Origin: Pseudomonas sp. PDM05
GTDB lineage: Bacteria > Pseudomonadota > Gammaproteobacteria > Pseudomonadales > Pseudomonadaceae
Assembly (NCBI RefSeq): GCF_014851685.1
Contig: NZ_JACVAC010000004.1
Coordinates: forward strand, 248,001 to 312,000
Direction of reading: 5' to 3'
Length of the DNA stretch: 64,000 nt
The notes beneath the pieces are model-generated. The model saw only the letters and a list, made by a program, of their open reading frames with translations, searched no databases and was not told the origin of the DNA. Positions 35,084-42,649 of the stretch are shown here, in pieces (position 1 is the first letter of the stretch; every line of letters starts with the position of its first letter). Position numbers and translations under genes: made by a program.

Positions 35084-36910
35084 ATGCGCTTACATGAAGT
35101 CGATATAAAGAATTTTCGCAAGCTCAAAGATTGCAAAATTAAATTTAGGGACACTACCTTCTTAATAGGTCCAAATAATGCTGGGAAATCCAGCGTGTTT
35201 GCAGCACTTGATTATCTACATAAAACTGGCGACGTTTCCCTCGACGACTATTCGAAAACTTTTATACCTGAAACTGAAGACTATCGGCGGGAAACCGAAA
35301 TTGAAATTGTCGCCGAATATAGAAATCTTCCAGATGATTCGGATGGATGGCTCGGCTTCAAGGGACGTGTTATCACTCACGAGACTCCTTTTCCTGGAGA
35401 AACAAACAAGAAAATTGTCTATAAGAAAAAATGGAGTATTGAGCATTCCAAGCCTAAAGTTTTTCTTATGGAGTATCCGCGTACTGTCAATGCACGTTAC
35501 ATCGACTGCAGAAAGGTAGAGGATCTTGTCGGAGAGGATTTTACTGATACTTTTCTTCGTGATTATTTTGGAGAGGCAAATTTAAATAAGCTGTTGAGCC
35601 ACACGGCCGTTAAGAACCTTCTCACTGACTTACCTAGTTATTGGGATGCCGATTCTGCTCAAGAACCTGTTTGGGTGGAAAATCCCGGAGGCATACCCGG
35701 CAACGTTTTATCAAAGCTTCCAAAAATTGTAATTATTCCAGCAGAGTCATGTATTACCCAACTTACTCATCCTTCGGGGGCGCTTTTTAAGACACTTGGA
35801 GAGCTTTTTGATACCGTGCGTCAGGGCTCTGATAATTATAACCAAGCTCAGATTTTTCTGACTGAGTTAGCCAAGGAGTTAAATCCCAACGATAGCGAAA
35901 CTGATTTTGGCAGGCTTATCACTGATCTTAATACTATGACACACAGCCTTTTTCCTGAATCATCCATTCATCTTAGCGCGTCTCTCGATCAGCCTGAAAA
36001 AGCTATAAAACCTCAATTCAACATCGAAATGAAAAGTAACGTAAGGACTACCGTTGCATACCAAGGGCATGGAATGATACGCGCTACGGCGTTCCAGTTA
36101 CTCAGATATGTGCAAGGATTTGTAAATCGTCAAACTGATACTCCGAGAGCTACGATTTTCTGCTTTGAAGAGCCTGAAATATATCTGCACCCCGCTGCTG
36201 CTAACCAGATGCGCGATGTGCTTTATGAGTTAGCTGGCCCAAACTTCCAGATAGTTGCCACAACCCATTCTCCGTTTATGATAAATTTAGGCTCAGAGAA
36301 AAGCATGAGCCTGACAAAATTTTCATTTGCAAACGATGAGTTTACAACATGCAGTTCCTTTAATTTAGAGAGGGCATTCGAAGAGTTGGTTGGGGATGAA
36401 AAACAAAATCTGAAGATGCTTTTAAAAACAGATGATTATATTTCTCGTATTTTCTTTACTAAAAAATGCATATTTGTTGAAGGCGATACTGAAGAAGTCA
36501 TTATTCGAGAAACAGTTAAACGGTTGGGGATGGTTGACAAGTCTCGATTCATAGGGAATTGTGAAGTACTCCGCGCTCGTGGTAAGCCCGTGTTGATTTC
36601 TATAGCTAAGTATATGAATGCGCTGGGTATGAATTACATCATCATGCATGACAGGGACGCGGGTACTCCCGGAGCTGTCATCATGAATGAACCAATTTTG
36701 GCTGCTTGTGGAGCAGATCGAAGAATTATGCTAGAGGAATGCGTTGAGGATGTCCTGGGTTATCCTTCCTCTGCATCTGAAAAACCGTTCAAGGCTTACA
36801 AACACATCCAAGAAAATTGGCCTGCAGACTTTGCAGACTTGCCGGAGCGCTGGCGTAATATTTTTATCGACTTGGCTGCTCCACACCTAAATCACCTACG
36901 CCAAGTTTAG
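35084..36910 (+). CDS. OLD-family ATP-dependent nuclease (AAA + TOPRIM)
   Basis: A 608-residue overcoming-lysogenization-defect-type endonuclease. The ABC-type ATPase half has Walker A GPNNAGKSS at 29-37 and Walker B IFCFEEPEIYLHP near 356-368, followed by an ATTHSPF switch motif. The C-terminal TOPRIM domain shows CIFVEGDTEE (about 463-472, metal-binding Glu) and HDRDAGTPG (about 522, DxD pair). The ATG at 35084 follows AAAGGAG by 6 nt; an upstream in-frame TTG is too close to that site. It stands alone: no UvrD helicase follows, so it is not a complete Gabija pair and fits class 1 OLD proteins such as that of phage P2. Predicted role: DNA cleavage in anti-phage defence. Base composition is AT-rich, a sign of transfer. 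It is convergent with the retron. Confidence 0.88.
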   Translation: MRLHEVDIKNFRKLKDCKIKFRDTTFLIGPNNAGKSSVFAALDYLHKTGDVSLDDYSKTFIPETEDYRRETEIEIVAEYRNLPDDSDGWLGFKGRVITHETPFPGETNKKIVYKKKWSIEHSKPKVFLMEYPRTVNARYIDCRKVEDLVGEDFTDTFLRDYFGEANLNKLLSHTAVKNLLTDLPSYWDADSAQEPVWVENPGGIPGNVLSKLPKIVIIPAESCITQLTHPSGALFKTLGELFDTVRQGSDNYNQAQIFLTELAKELNPNDSETDFGRLITDLNTMTHSLFPESSIHLSASLDQPEKAIKPQFNIEMKSNVRTTVAYQGHGMIRATAFQLLRYVQGFVNRQTDTPRATIFCFEEPEIYLHPAAANQMRDVLYELAGPNFQIVATTHSPFMINLGSEKSMSLTKFSFANDEFTTCSSFNLERAFEELVGDEKQNLKMLLKTDDYISRIFFTKKCIFVEGDTEEVIIRETVKRLGMVDKSRFIGNCEVLRARGKPVLISIAKYMNALGMNYIIMHDRDAGTPGAVIMNEPILAACGADRRIMLEECVEDVLGYPSSASEKPFKAYKHIQENWPADFADLPERWRNIFIDLAAPHLNHLRQV

Positions 36911-36920
36911 GGCAGGATCA

Positions 36921-36948
36921 GATTGCTGCCATATTTTGAGCAGCAATC
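36921..36948. terminator. Hairpin between OLD gene and retron
   Basis: GATTGCTGC (36921-36929) and GCAGCAATC (36940-36948) form a perfect 9-bp stem just after the OLD stop codon, in the convergent gap. No clear U-tract is present. Confidence 0.5.
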
Positions 36949-37056
36949 GGACTCCAATTAAAGAGACTGAAAATTTTGACAAATAGCGAGAGAAGAATGA
37001 GCTGAGAAAACAGGGTGAAAGCTGACTTTGAAAATTTTCTCTATTACAATGTACGA

Positions 37057-38010
37057 CTACAATAAGAGGTTTACAACTTGCTGCTCGTCAACAAGACCGA
37101 GAAATTTCTGATGAGACTCGCTTATAGTTTTTTTCTTAGCCTTAGCGTATTGATTTTCAGGCTCAATCTGAAGAAGATAATTAAGACGCCCAAGTAACCG
37201 CTCGTAAACCAAAGGGTCAAAATTTGGTAGCCGTGCAAGATTGCTGACATTTCTCTCCAATTCATAAATCTGTGCCCTGAGCTTCCGCTTGAACACTCTC
37301 GGAGCTTTTAGTTTTCCAGATGATATAGAAACACCTGTTACTATCTTCTTTCTACCATCCAACTTAAATTGCGTTTTCTTTTCGTTTAGAAAGAAACCAT
37401 ACTCCAGTATAATCTTACCTACCAATGACGCTAAGTCCCTCGGTATGAAATCCCCCGAAAAAGCCAAATCATCGGCATAACGTGAATAGTCTATACCTAA
37501 GAATTTTGCTAGTGCGGAAAGCCTTATATCAATGGGGTTAAATACTAAGTTACTAAGCACCGGACTTGTACACGCTCCCTGAGGAAGCTCATCATTTAAG
37601 GTACAAAGATTAGAAATATAGAAACATGCACTATTCTCGCACCCCTCCCTCTGAAGAGCCTCAAAAACCATCTGCTTTGATATGCTCGGAAAAAAATCTT
37701 TTATATCGAGCTTAAGTAATTCCTTACCATTTATATGCACACGAGCATGATCTATCGCGCTCTTCCCCTTAACATAGGCATACGCAGACAAGTTGCACTC
37801 GACAGAAGAAAGAACACTGTTGAAAATATTGCTTTGGATATATGACAAAGAAGGGTATGGCGAGCTTATAGTCCTTACGCCGCCACTTCGTTTGGGTATC
37901 TTGAATTCCCTGTAAAAGCTCGGTGGACTTGCTATTATACGTGACAATATAGCGAGGTTTTCTTTAGAAGAAATACCTAACAACTTAAGAATATGCGAAT
38001 CCATCTGCAT
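37057..38010 (-). CDS. Retron reverse transcriptase
   Basis: A 317-residue retron-type reverse transcriptase that would prime on the 2'-OH of a guanosine in its own RNA to make msDNA. RT motifs are in order: LDIKDFFPSI (first catalytic Asp102), LPQGACTSP (142-150), RYADDLAF (YADD at 178-181), GFFLNEKKTQ and the retron VTG signature (224-226, IVTGVSISSGKLKAPR). The retron NAxxH element reads HARVH at 88-92, keeping A-x-x-H but with His for Asn. The ATG at 38010 has only a weak ribosome site, and the second Met (codon 3) is possible. The RNA template lies directly upstream at 38029-38193, the standard retron order. Two effector genes precede it on the same strand. AT-rich composition differs from the host flanks. 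Confidence 0.94.
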   Translation of the reverse strand: MQMDSHILKLLGISSKENLAILSRIIASPPSFYREFKIPKRSGGVRTISSPYPSLSYIQSNIFNSVLSSVECNLSAYAYVKGKSAIDHARVHINGKELLKLDIKDFFPSISKQMVFEALQREGCENSACFYISNLCTLNDELPQGACTSPVLSNLVFNPIDIRLSALAKFLGIDYSRYADDLAFSGDFIPRDLASLVGKIILEYGFFLNEKKTQFKLDGRKKIVTGVSISSGKLKAPRVFKRKLRAQIYELERNVSNLARLPNFDPLVYERLLGRLNYLLQIEPENQYAKAKKKTISESHQKFLGLVDEQQVVNLLL

Positions 38011-38028
38011 AAAAATCGCCTAAATAGT

Positions 38029-38193
38029 GTTGAAGGTCGGCCCTACCAGCTTGCTCTTTTCACTTAAATTCATTCACGTCAGTGAATGGATTTAACTCTA
38101 TTGCGAAGCAATAGAGTTGAATTCATTCAGTGGCTAAAACCAGCCTGAATGATAAAGGCGGATACACCTTCGATTACTAGAGCCGACCCCAAC
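38029..38193 (-). ncRNA. Retron msr-msd RNA
   Basis: About 165 nt upstream of the RT. The ends form the a1/a2 inverted repeat: GTTGGGGTCGGC at 38182-38193 (a1) pairs with GCCGACCTTCAAC at 38029-38041 (a2), the GGTCGGC/GCCGACC core and GTTG/CAAC being exact around a small bulge. After a1 comes CTCTAGTAATCG; the G opposite 38177 is a candidate branching guanosine. msr hairpins: AAGGTG-TATC-CGCCTT (38155-38170) and GGCT/AGCC within ATTCA/TGAAT (38125-38150). msd: a long imperfect hairpin of 24 bp with 3 mismatches and a CTTCG loop (38080-38132), plus CATTCAC/GTGAATG (38071-38088). The 38125-38132 segment can pair in either the msr or the long msd stem. Confidence 0.85.
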
Positions 38194-38199
38194 GAGTGC

Positions 38200-38227
38200 A
38201 TTATACATAACGAGAAGCTCCGGTCAA
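38200..38227 (-). promoter_or_regulatory. Promoter of the retron RNA-RT unit
   Basis: On the minus strand TTGACC (38222-38227), a 16-bp spacer and a perfect TATAAT (38200-38205). A start 6-8 nt downstream of the -10 element falls at the first base of a1 (38193). The -10 hexamer overlaps the TAA stop codon of the winged-helix gene, so the promoter is embedded in the end of that gene. Confidence 0.75.
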
Positions 38228-38497
38228 GGTTCTAGGTGAGTACTCATCAAGCGCACTAGGTCTACGCGTTTTCTGGAGCCTATTCAAAAGCGCGATCTTG
38301 CTATTAGATAAATTATCAGAAAGTCGAACACTCCGACCCTCTTTAACAATGCAATCATTTGAGATTAGAAAGCTTATAACTTCTATTATTAACGAAGGGG
38401 AAACACCATACTGTAGGTGAAAATCATGAATCTCGTGCCATTCACGATCAGCGATAAAATTAATGAATTCTCTGAGTGCTGTTCTTTTTGAGTCCAC
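38201..38497 (-). CDS. Winged-helix protein of the retron
   Basis: A 98-residue small protein predicted to fold as a winged helix-turn-helix: ALREFINFIADREWHEIHDF (helix 1-2), GVSPSLIIEVISFLISNDCIV (recognition helix region), then KEGRSVRLSD (wing). The start is a GTG at 38497, 3 nt after the stop of the preceding gene, with GGGGTGA as ribosome site overlapping that stop, so translation is coupled. It lies between the PRTase-like gene and the retron RNA, as in type III retrons (PRTase plus winged-helix). Likely role: part of the effector complex or its control; DNA binding is inferred from the fold only. Confidence 0.82.
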   Translation of the reverse strand: MDSKRTALREFINFIADREWHEIHDFHLQYGVSPSLIIEVISFLISNDCIVKEGRSVRLSDNLSNSKIALLNRLQKTRRPSALDEYSPRTLTGASRYV

Positions 38498-38500
38498 AGA

Positions 38501-39355
38501 TCACCCCGCACGCCTTAAAAGGGTTCTAAAACGATCTCCGTTTTTTAACTTCGCCCACCAAAAAACCGGAAACACATTATTCGGACAGTTGTCATTCTCG
38601 ACACAATACAGCGCTTCGCTCTTAGAAAAACCAAGACTATAATCTGAAATTTTCTTATTTTTATAACTATCGTGCAACTTACGCTCTAATCCAAGCATGA
38701 GGCTTTTATAGTCATCGGCTATTTTCTCTTCATACTTATCTGAAATTGCTCTATCCAACGGTAAGGCCGTAAATACTTCAGACCCTGTCTCCCTAGCAAT
38801 CCTCTCACACCCAAATCGCATGCCCGCAATAGACATATAATAAACTTTATAATCTTTAACACCATTCTCCGCAAGGATCTTAAACAACCATTTCCCTTTT
38901 GCAATCAGCTTGCCTCCGCTTCCGATAAAGTCATCGAAAAGCACAACCGAATCGCCATCCCTTATAGATTTTGCCCCACTAGGAATACTAGGCATCATTC
39001 GAACATGCCAATCTTCATATGGAGTCAATTTATTCTTTAACTTCTGGAGAGCCGCGACCGAGCCATCAACCTCCACATCATTCGACGCTGCTACTATCCA
39101 TGTAGTTTGCGGCCGCAATAACCACTGCTGAATTTTTTCATCTATATCCTTGTGTATTTGTCGTTCCTTTTTAGAATCCAAGATCACAAAATTCTTAATC
39201 AGCTCTTTCAAAAAAACCTGCTCATTTCTATGATCGCAGATATTCCAAAGCTCCGAAAACTCATCCAGACATTCTTTGACCCAAGCCTGAGCCTCGACGA
39301 TCTCGATCATATCATATAAGACATCTGCTGAAACTTTCGTGGCTACCAAGCTCAA
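38501..39355 (-). CDS. Phosphoribosyltransferase-like retron effector
   Basis: A 284-residue protein whose central motif VVLFDDFIGSGGKL (137-150) matches the PRPP-binding loop of type I phosphoribosyltransferases (hydrophobic strand, two acidic residues, then G-S/T-G-G). Other landmarks are TTWIVAASNDVEVDGS (85-99) and VYYMSIAGMRFGCERIARE after the loop. An N-terminal helical region (1-80) precedes it. The start is a TTG at 39355, placed 6 nt after GGAG; the nearby ATG (39360) reads into a stop after two codons. It is the first gene of the PRTase / winged-helix / RNA / RT unit. By analogy with type III retrons (Ec73/Eco3 group) it would be the toxic effector held in check by the RT-msDNA complex; substrate and activity are not known. 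Confidence 0.8.
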   Translation of the reverse strand: MSLVATKVSADVLYDMIEIVEAQAWVKECLDEFSELWNICDHRNEQVFLKELIKNFVILDSKKERQIHKDIDEKIQQWLLRPQTTWIVAASNDVEVDGSVAALQKLKNKLTPYEDWHVRMMPSIPSGAKSIRDGDSVVLFDDFIGSGGKLIAKGKWLFKILAENGVKDYKVYYMSIAGMRFGCERIARETGSEVFTALPLDRAISDKYEEKIADDYKSLMLGLERKLHDSYKNKKISDYSLGFSKSEALYCVENDNCPNNVFPVFWWAKLKNGDRFRTLLRRAG

Positions 39356-39826
39356 AGCATACTCCTCACATAAAAAATCTTAAGCCAGACAAAATATAAA
39401 ATAACCGATCAGCATCAAATAGTCACTAATTATAAACGCTTCCTCCAACGATACTATTACCCCTAATTACGTCATCACCTCACCAAAAGCCTCTTAGCTG
39501 GATCATCCTCAAAACACCGAATTCAAACTTACGATAACCGTTATCCTCTAACTCAAGGCAAGTACCAAAAGCTCAAATACAAATAGTATAAACTGCGGAT
39601 TTGATGAGCATCGGACACTCGTTTCACGAGAGGGAAACGGGGACAGACTACGAATCCGGAACAGGCCGATTATAAGTCAGCTCGAAATCGTAGGCTATGT
39701 AGGGTGGCGATGTCTAAGATGCTAGGGGCAGTTTAGTGAGCACCAAGCGCTTAAGGATAGAAATAGGGGTAGATAAAAGTTTAGCAAAAATACAAGTCAC
39801 TGAAATAATTAAAATTTTTACTGATC
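39356..39826. other. AT-rich right end of the island, no gene
   Basis: I see no supported gene in these 470 bp. They hold the upstream region of the retron effector, an inverted copy of the left-end motif (TTACCCCTAA, 39457-39466), AGGGGTA at 39765-39771, and a weak stem CGTTTC/GAAACG near 39623-39642. Several short A/T-rich words could serve as the effector promoter, but none is clear. Confidence 0.5.
39457..39466 (-). promoter_or_regulatory. Candidate arm-type site, right end
   Basis: TTACCCCTAA, the exact reverse complement of the TTAGGGGTAA pair at 31198-31219, about 360 bp inside attR. It could also act on the retron effector gene, whose start is 102 bp away. Confidence 0.4.
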
Positions 39827-39850
39827 TTCGACTCCTGGTGCCGTACCATA
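39827..39850 (+). repeat. attR (copy of the tRNA-Thr 3' end)
   Basis: TTCGACTCCTGGTGCCG then TACCATA, a partial tRNA end with no tRNA attached. A GC-rich terminator at 39855-39877 follows at once and is probably the original tRNA-Thr terminator before the island entered. Confidence 0.85.
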
Positions 39851-39854
39851 TCTC

Positions 39855-39877
39855 AAAGCCCCGCAATGCGGGGCTTT
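39855..39877 (+). terminator. Terminator immediately after attR
   Basis: AAAGCCCCGC (39855-39864) and GCGGGGCTTT (39868-39877) form a 10-bp stem with a 3-nt loop followed by GTCGTTT. Lying 4 bp past attR, it is most simply the ancestral tRNA-Thr terminator. Confidence 0.8.
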
Positions 39878-39952
39878 GTCGTTTCTGACGTTTAGAAAAA
39901 CACTCCTCCTAAAACCACCAAAAACCCCACTCCGTCCAAAATTCGTCCAATT

Positions 39953-40198
39953 TCATTTTTTGGACGCTTTCCTACTACCAGCTTTTCTTCCCCCTCTTCC
40001 TCTCAAAAAAACACCCACCAACTGATCCAACAAAACTACCTCTCCCATATGCCCAGAGCTGAAATGCGCATTCTTCATCGCCATCACCAACGATGCATGC
40101 CTCGTCGTGCTGAGGCAGGCTCTGTCGCAGGAGGCGCCTAGGGCAAAGCATCTAGCGGATGGATAGGTGAGAAGATCTACGAGGCTGTTAAATGACAC
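39953..40198 (-). CDS. Doubtful small ORF beside attR
   Basis: An 81-codon frame from a GTG with no ribosome site. Its product has a mildly hydrophobic middle (MGEVVLLDQLVGVFLRGRGG) and a very basic tail (RKAGSRKASKK). I recognise no family. The surrounding 570 bp between attR and the protease gene contain no other candidate on this strand, so it may be a remnant gene or chance. Confidence 0.25.
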   Translation of the reverse strand: MSFNSLVDLLTYPSARCFALGASCDRACLSTTRHASLVMAMKNAHFSSGHMGEVVLLDQLVGVFLRGRGGRKAGSRKASKK

Positions 40199-40330
40199 TG
40201 AGCACGGGCGATGCGGTTCTTTAACAGAGTTCGGTTATCACGACTTGGGCGCCGATCCGGCGCCTAGGATAATTTCTCCCAGGCCCCACTGTGGCAGGTG
40301 GACCTGATGGCCCGCTACCCGATCACCGAC

Positions 40331-40361
40331 AACGCCTTAGCCGCTGATCGGCCGAGGCGTT
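40331..40361 (+). terminator. Hairpin upstream of the M48 protease
   Basis: AACGCCTTAGCCG (40331-40343) pairs imperfectly with CGGCCGAGGCGTT (40349-40361), followed by TTGC. The preceding bases (about 40290-40330) read as a short peptide-like stretch (LWQVDLMARYPITDN) without a start, possibly the end of a lost gene that this hairpin once terminated. Confidence 0.45.
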
Positions 40362-40446
40362 TTGCATCACATCACGGCAAATTTTGGCCTCCCGCCCGCG
40401 CGTTTTTCGGTATAACCCACATTTACTGCGTCGCGAACGGACTCCC

Positions 40447-42576
40447 ATGAACGCCCTGAAACTCATCTTTCTGCTGGTCATTTTCCCGCTGCTGCTGGTC
40501 GCCCTCGGCGGCTGGGAGTTGCAGCGGGCTGACCGCGCCACAACGGCGATGATCGACCAGCACATCAGTACCGACCTCTACAAACAAACCCTGCAAGCCG
40601 TGGCGGCCAGACAACCCGAGGCCGATGTCGCGCCGCCGGAAGGCATGATCACCGTCCAGGCCGCCCTCGCGCGTCTGGAGAAGGTCGAAGCCGAGTTTCC
40701 CACCGCCCACCGCATCAACCGCGTCTTGCGCGCACTGGCCCCCTGGGTGATCGGCCTCGGGCTGCTCGCGACGTTGATCGGCCTGGCCGCACTCGCTGGT
40801 ACGCATTGGGCCGGGCGCCGCGCGCAGCAGTCTCGCGAACAGTTGCTACGCGTGTTCAGCCTGGGCAGCCGCCTGTTGCCCTACGTGTTGGTGAGTCATG
40901 TGGTGGCGATGGCCGCGACGGTAGCGCTGGTGCTGGTCTTCGAGGGGCTGGCGCTGTGGCATGTGGGCAAGCTCGGCAGCGGCGTAATGAAGCTGATGGG
41001 CATGCTGGGAATGGTCGCGGCGTTGTGCCTGTATTCGATCTGGCTGCTGCTCAAGCAATTGCGCCCGATGCTGGCGATGTTCGAGCCCACGCCGCTGGAG
41101 ATGTTTGGCCAGCGCGTGACGCCCGAGCAAGCGCCGGGGTTGTGGCGCCATGTCGATGAGTTGGCCGCCAGGTTGGGTGCATTGCCACCGGAGCATATCG
41201 TGGCGAGCCTGACCCAGGACTTTTACGTGACCTCCAGCGCAGCCCTGGTGATGCCCGCCGGAACCCTCTTGCACGGCCGCACCCTGCATGTCCCGCTGCT
41301 GTACCTGGGGCTGCTGGACCGTGAAGAAATCGGCGCGGTGATCGGGCATGAACTGGCGCACTTTGCCGGTGAAGACACCGAGTACAGCCTGCGTTTTTTG
41401 CCGATCTACGATGGGGTCAGCCGCAGCCTTGGCGCATTGGCTGACACGATACTGGCCAGCGATCCGATCCAGGGTCGCCTGATGCGCCCGTCGTTCATGC
41501 TTGGCGTGTTTTTCATGGAGCGTTTCGACCACGCCGTAAACCATTGGCGCCGCGAGCGCGAGTTGCTCGCCGACGCCGCCGGCGCGCGGCTGGTGGGCCG
41601 TGCCGCCATGGCATCGGCGTTGTTGCGGGTGTCGGTGTTGCACGCGCCGCTGGACGATACGTTGATGGACAAGGGCGCAAACGCCGCTGAACGCGATCTG
41701 CCAAACGCCGTACTCATGGCGCTGCAAGGCATGGAGTTGCAACTGCCACCCGAGGCGTTGGAGAGCCAGCAGCCGCACCCCACCGATACCCACCCGTCCA
41801 ATGGCGAGCGCCTGCAGGCATTGCAAGTGACCGTCGATGACAGCGTGCGCAGCGCCACGCGTGCCGTGGATGCAGGGGCAGCCAACACACAGATCGACGC
41901 GTGCTTCAGCGCGCCGCAGGCCCTGCGTGAAGCCCTGTCCCGCGACCTGACCGCCGTGATGGCGTCTGAAGAATCGGCACATATGCAGTTGCTGGAAACC
42001 ATGGTGGACTCGGTCGAGGGCGAACGGACCTTCCATGAAGGCGGTCGCTGGCGCGGTGCGCTGATGGCGCTGGCGTCGACACCTTTTGTGCTCGCCGGGT
42101 TGTTTGCCATCAGCCGTCCCTGGCTCGCCCCGGAACGCCTGAAGGGCACGCCGCTGTCGGCGCTTGGCGCAGGTGCGTGCCTCAGTCTGATCGGGCTGGC
42201 CCTGCTGTGGCTGGGCATCCGCCGCTTCAAGCGTGCGCCCCAGACTGCGTTGCGCCTGACGCCGGAACATTTTGTGTTCAATAACCTCGCGCAACCGCTG
42301 CCGATCGAGCATATCGATGAGGTCAGCTTGCAGTTCGTCCAGGGCATCTGGGTAACCGTGCACCTCACACCCGAAGCGCCGCTGCCGGCAACGCGCAAAA
42401 CCGCGTTCGGCGTACCCGGCGCACGGGTCAACAGGAAGAAGCGCCAGGTGCTGCTGCACATGGCGCAGCTGTGTGTCGACAATAAGAAGATCGAACCCTA
42501 TGAAGGGCTGTCGATGATGCTCAACTACAAAAACGCGGCACTGGCGCGCAGGATCTTGCAACAGCGCGAGGACTGA
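40447..42576 (+). CDS. M48-family membrane metalloprotease
   Basis: A 709-residue integral-membrane zinc protease related to HtpX/Ste24. The ATG at 40447 begins a hydrophobic segment (MNALKLIFLLVIFPLLLVAL); an upstream in-frame extension is not membrane-like and is rejected. Further TM helices lie at about 98-120, 141-168 and 180-203. The zinc motif is HELAH at 301-305 (VIGHELAHFAGEDTEYS), with RERELLADAAGARL downstream providing the third ligand. Two more TM helices (about 540-590) precede a C-terminal soluble domain (about 595-700). It stands alone, ended by a strong terminator shared with the convergent porin gene. Substrates are unknown; the family acts in membrane protein quality control. 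Confidence 0.85.
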   Translation: MNALKLIFLLVIFPLLLVALGGWELQRADRATTAMIDQHISTDLYKQTLQAVAARQPEADVAPPEGMITVQAALARLEKVEAEFPTAHRINRVLRALAPWVIGLGLLATLIGLAALAGTHWAGRRAQQSREQLLRVFSLGSRLLPYVLVSHVVAMAATVALVLVFEGLALWHVGKLGSGVMKLMGMLGMVAALCLYSIWLLLKQLRPMLAMFEPTPLEMFGQRVTPEQAPGLWRHVDELAARLGALPPEHIVASLTQDFYVTSSAALVMPAGTLLHGRTLHVPLLYLGLLDREEIGAVIGHELAHFAGEDTEYSLRFLPIYDGVSRSLGALADTILASDPIQGRLMRPSFMLGVFFMERFDHAVNHWRRERELLADAAGARLVGRAAMASALLRVSVLHAPLDDTLMDKGANAAERDLPNAVLMALQGMELQLPPEALESQQPHPTDTHPSNGERLQALQVTVDDSVRSATRAVDAGAANTQIDACFSAPQALREALSRDLTAVMASEESAHMQLLETMVDSVEGERTFHEGGRWRGALMALASTPFVLAGLFAISRPWLAPERLKGTPLSALGAGACLSLIGLALLWLGIRRFKRAPQTALRLTPEHFVFNNLAQPLPIEHIDEVSLQFVQGIWVTVHLTPEAPLPATRKTAFGVPGARVNRKKRQVLLHMAQLCVDNKKIEPYEGLSMMLNYKNAALARRILQQRED

Positions 42577-42588
42577 TCCGGCGGCATA

Positions 42589-42617
42589 AAAAAACCCCGA
42601 ACCAGTCGGGGTTTTTT
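42589..42617. terminator. Bidirectional terminator
   Basis: AAAAAACCCCGA-ACCAG-TCGGGGTTTTTT between the convergent protease and porin genes; it has a T-tract on both strands. Confidence 0.9.
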
Positions 42618-42649
42618 ATCGCCTTGAATCAGGCGCTACACACGATCAC

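Noticed and set aside
35084..36910. Gabija system
   Set aside because: GajA-like AAA/TOPRIM architecture is present but no UvrD-type GajB helicase lies next to it.
35084..38010. OLD protein as the effector of the retron (type I-B like arrangement)
   Set aside because: The OLD gene is on the opposite strand and convergent, while the RT has two co-directional effector-type genes upstream of its RNA. Two separate modules fit better.
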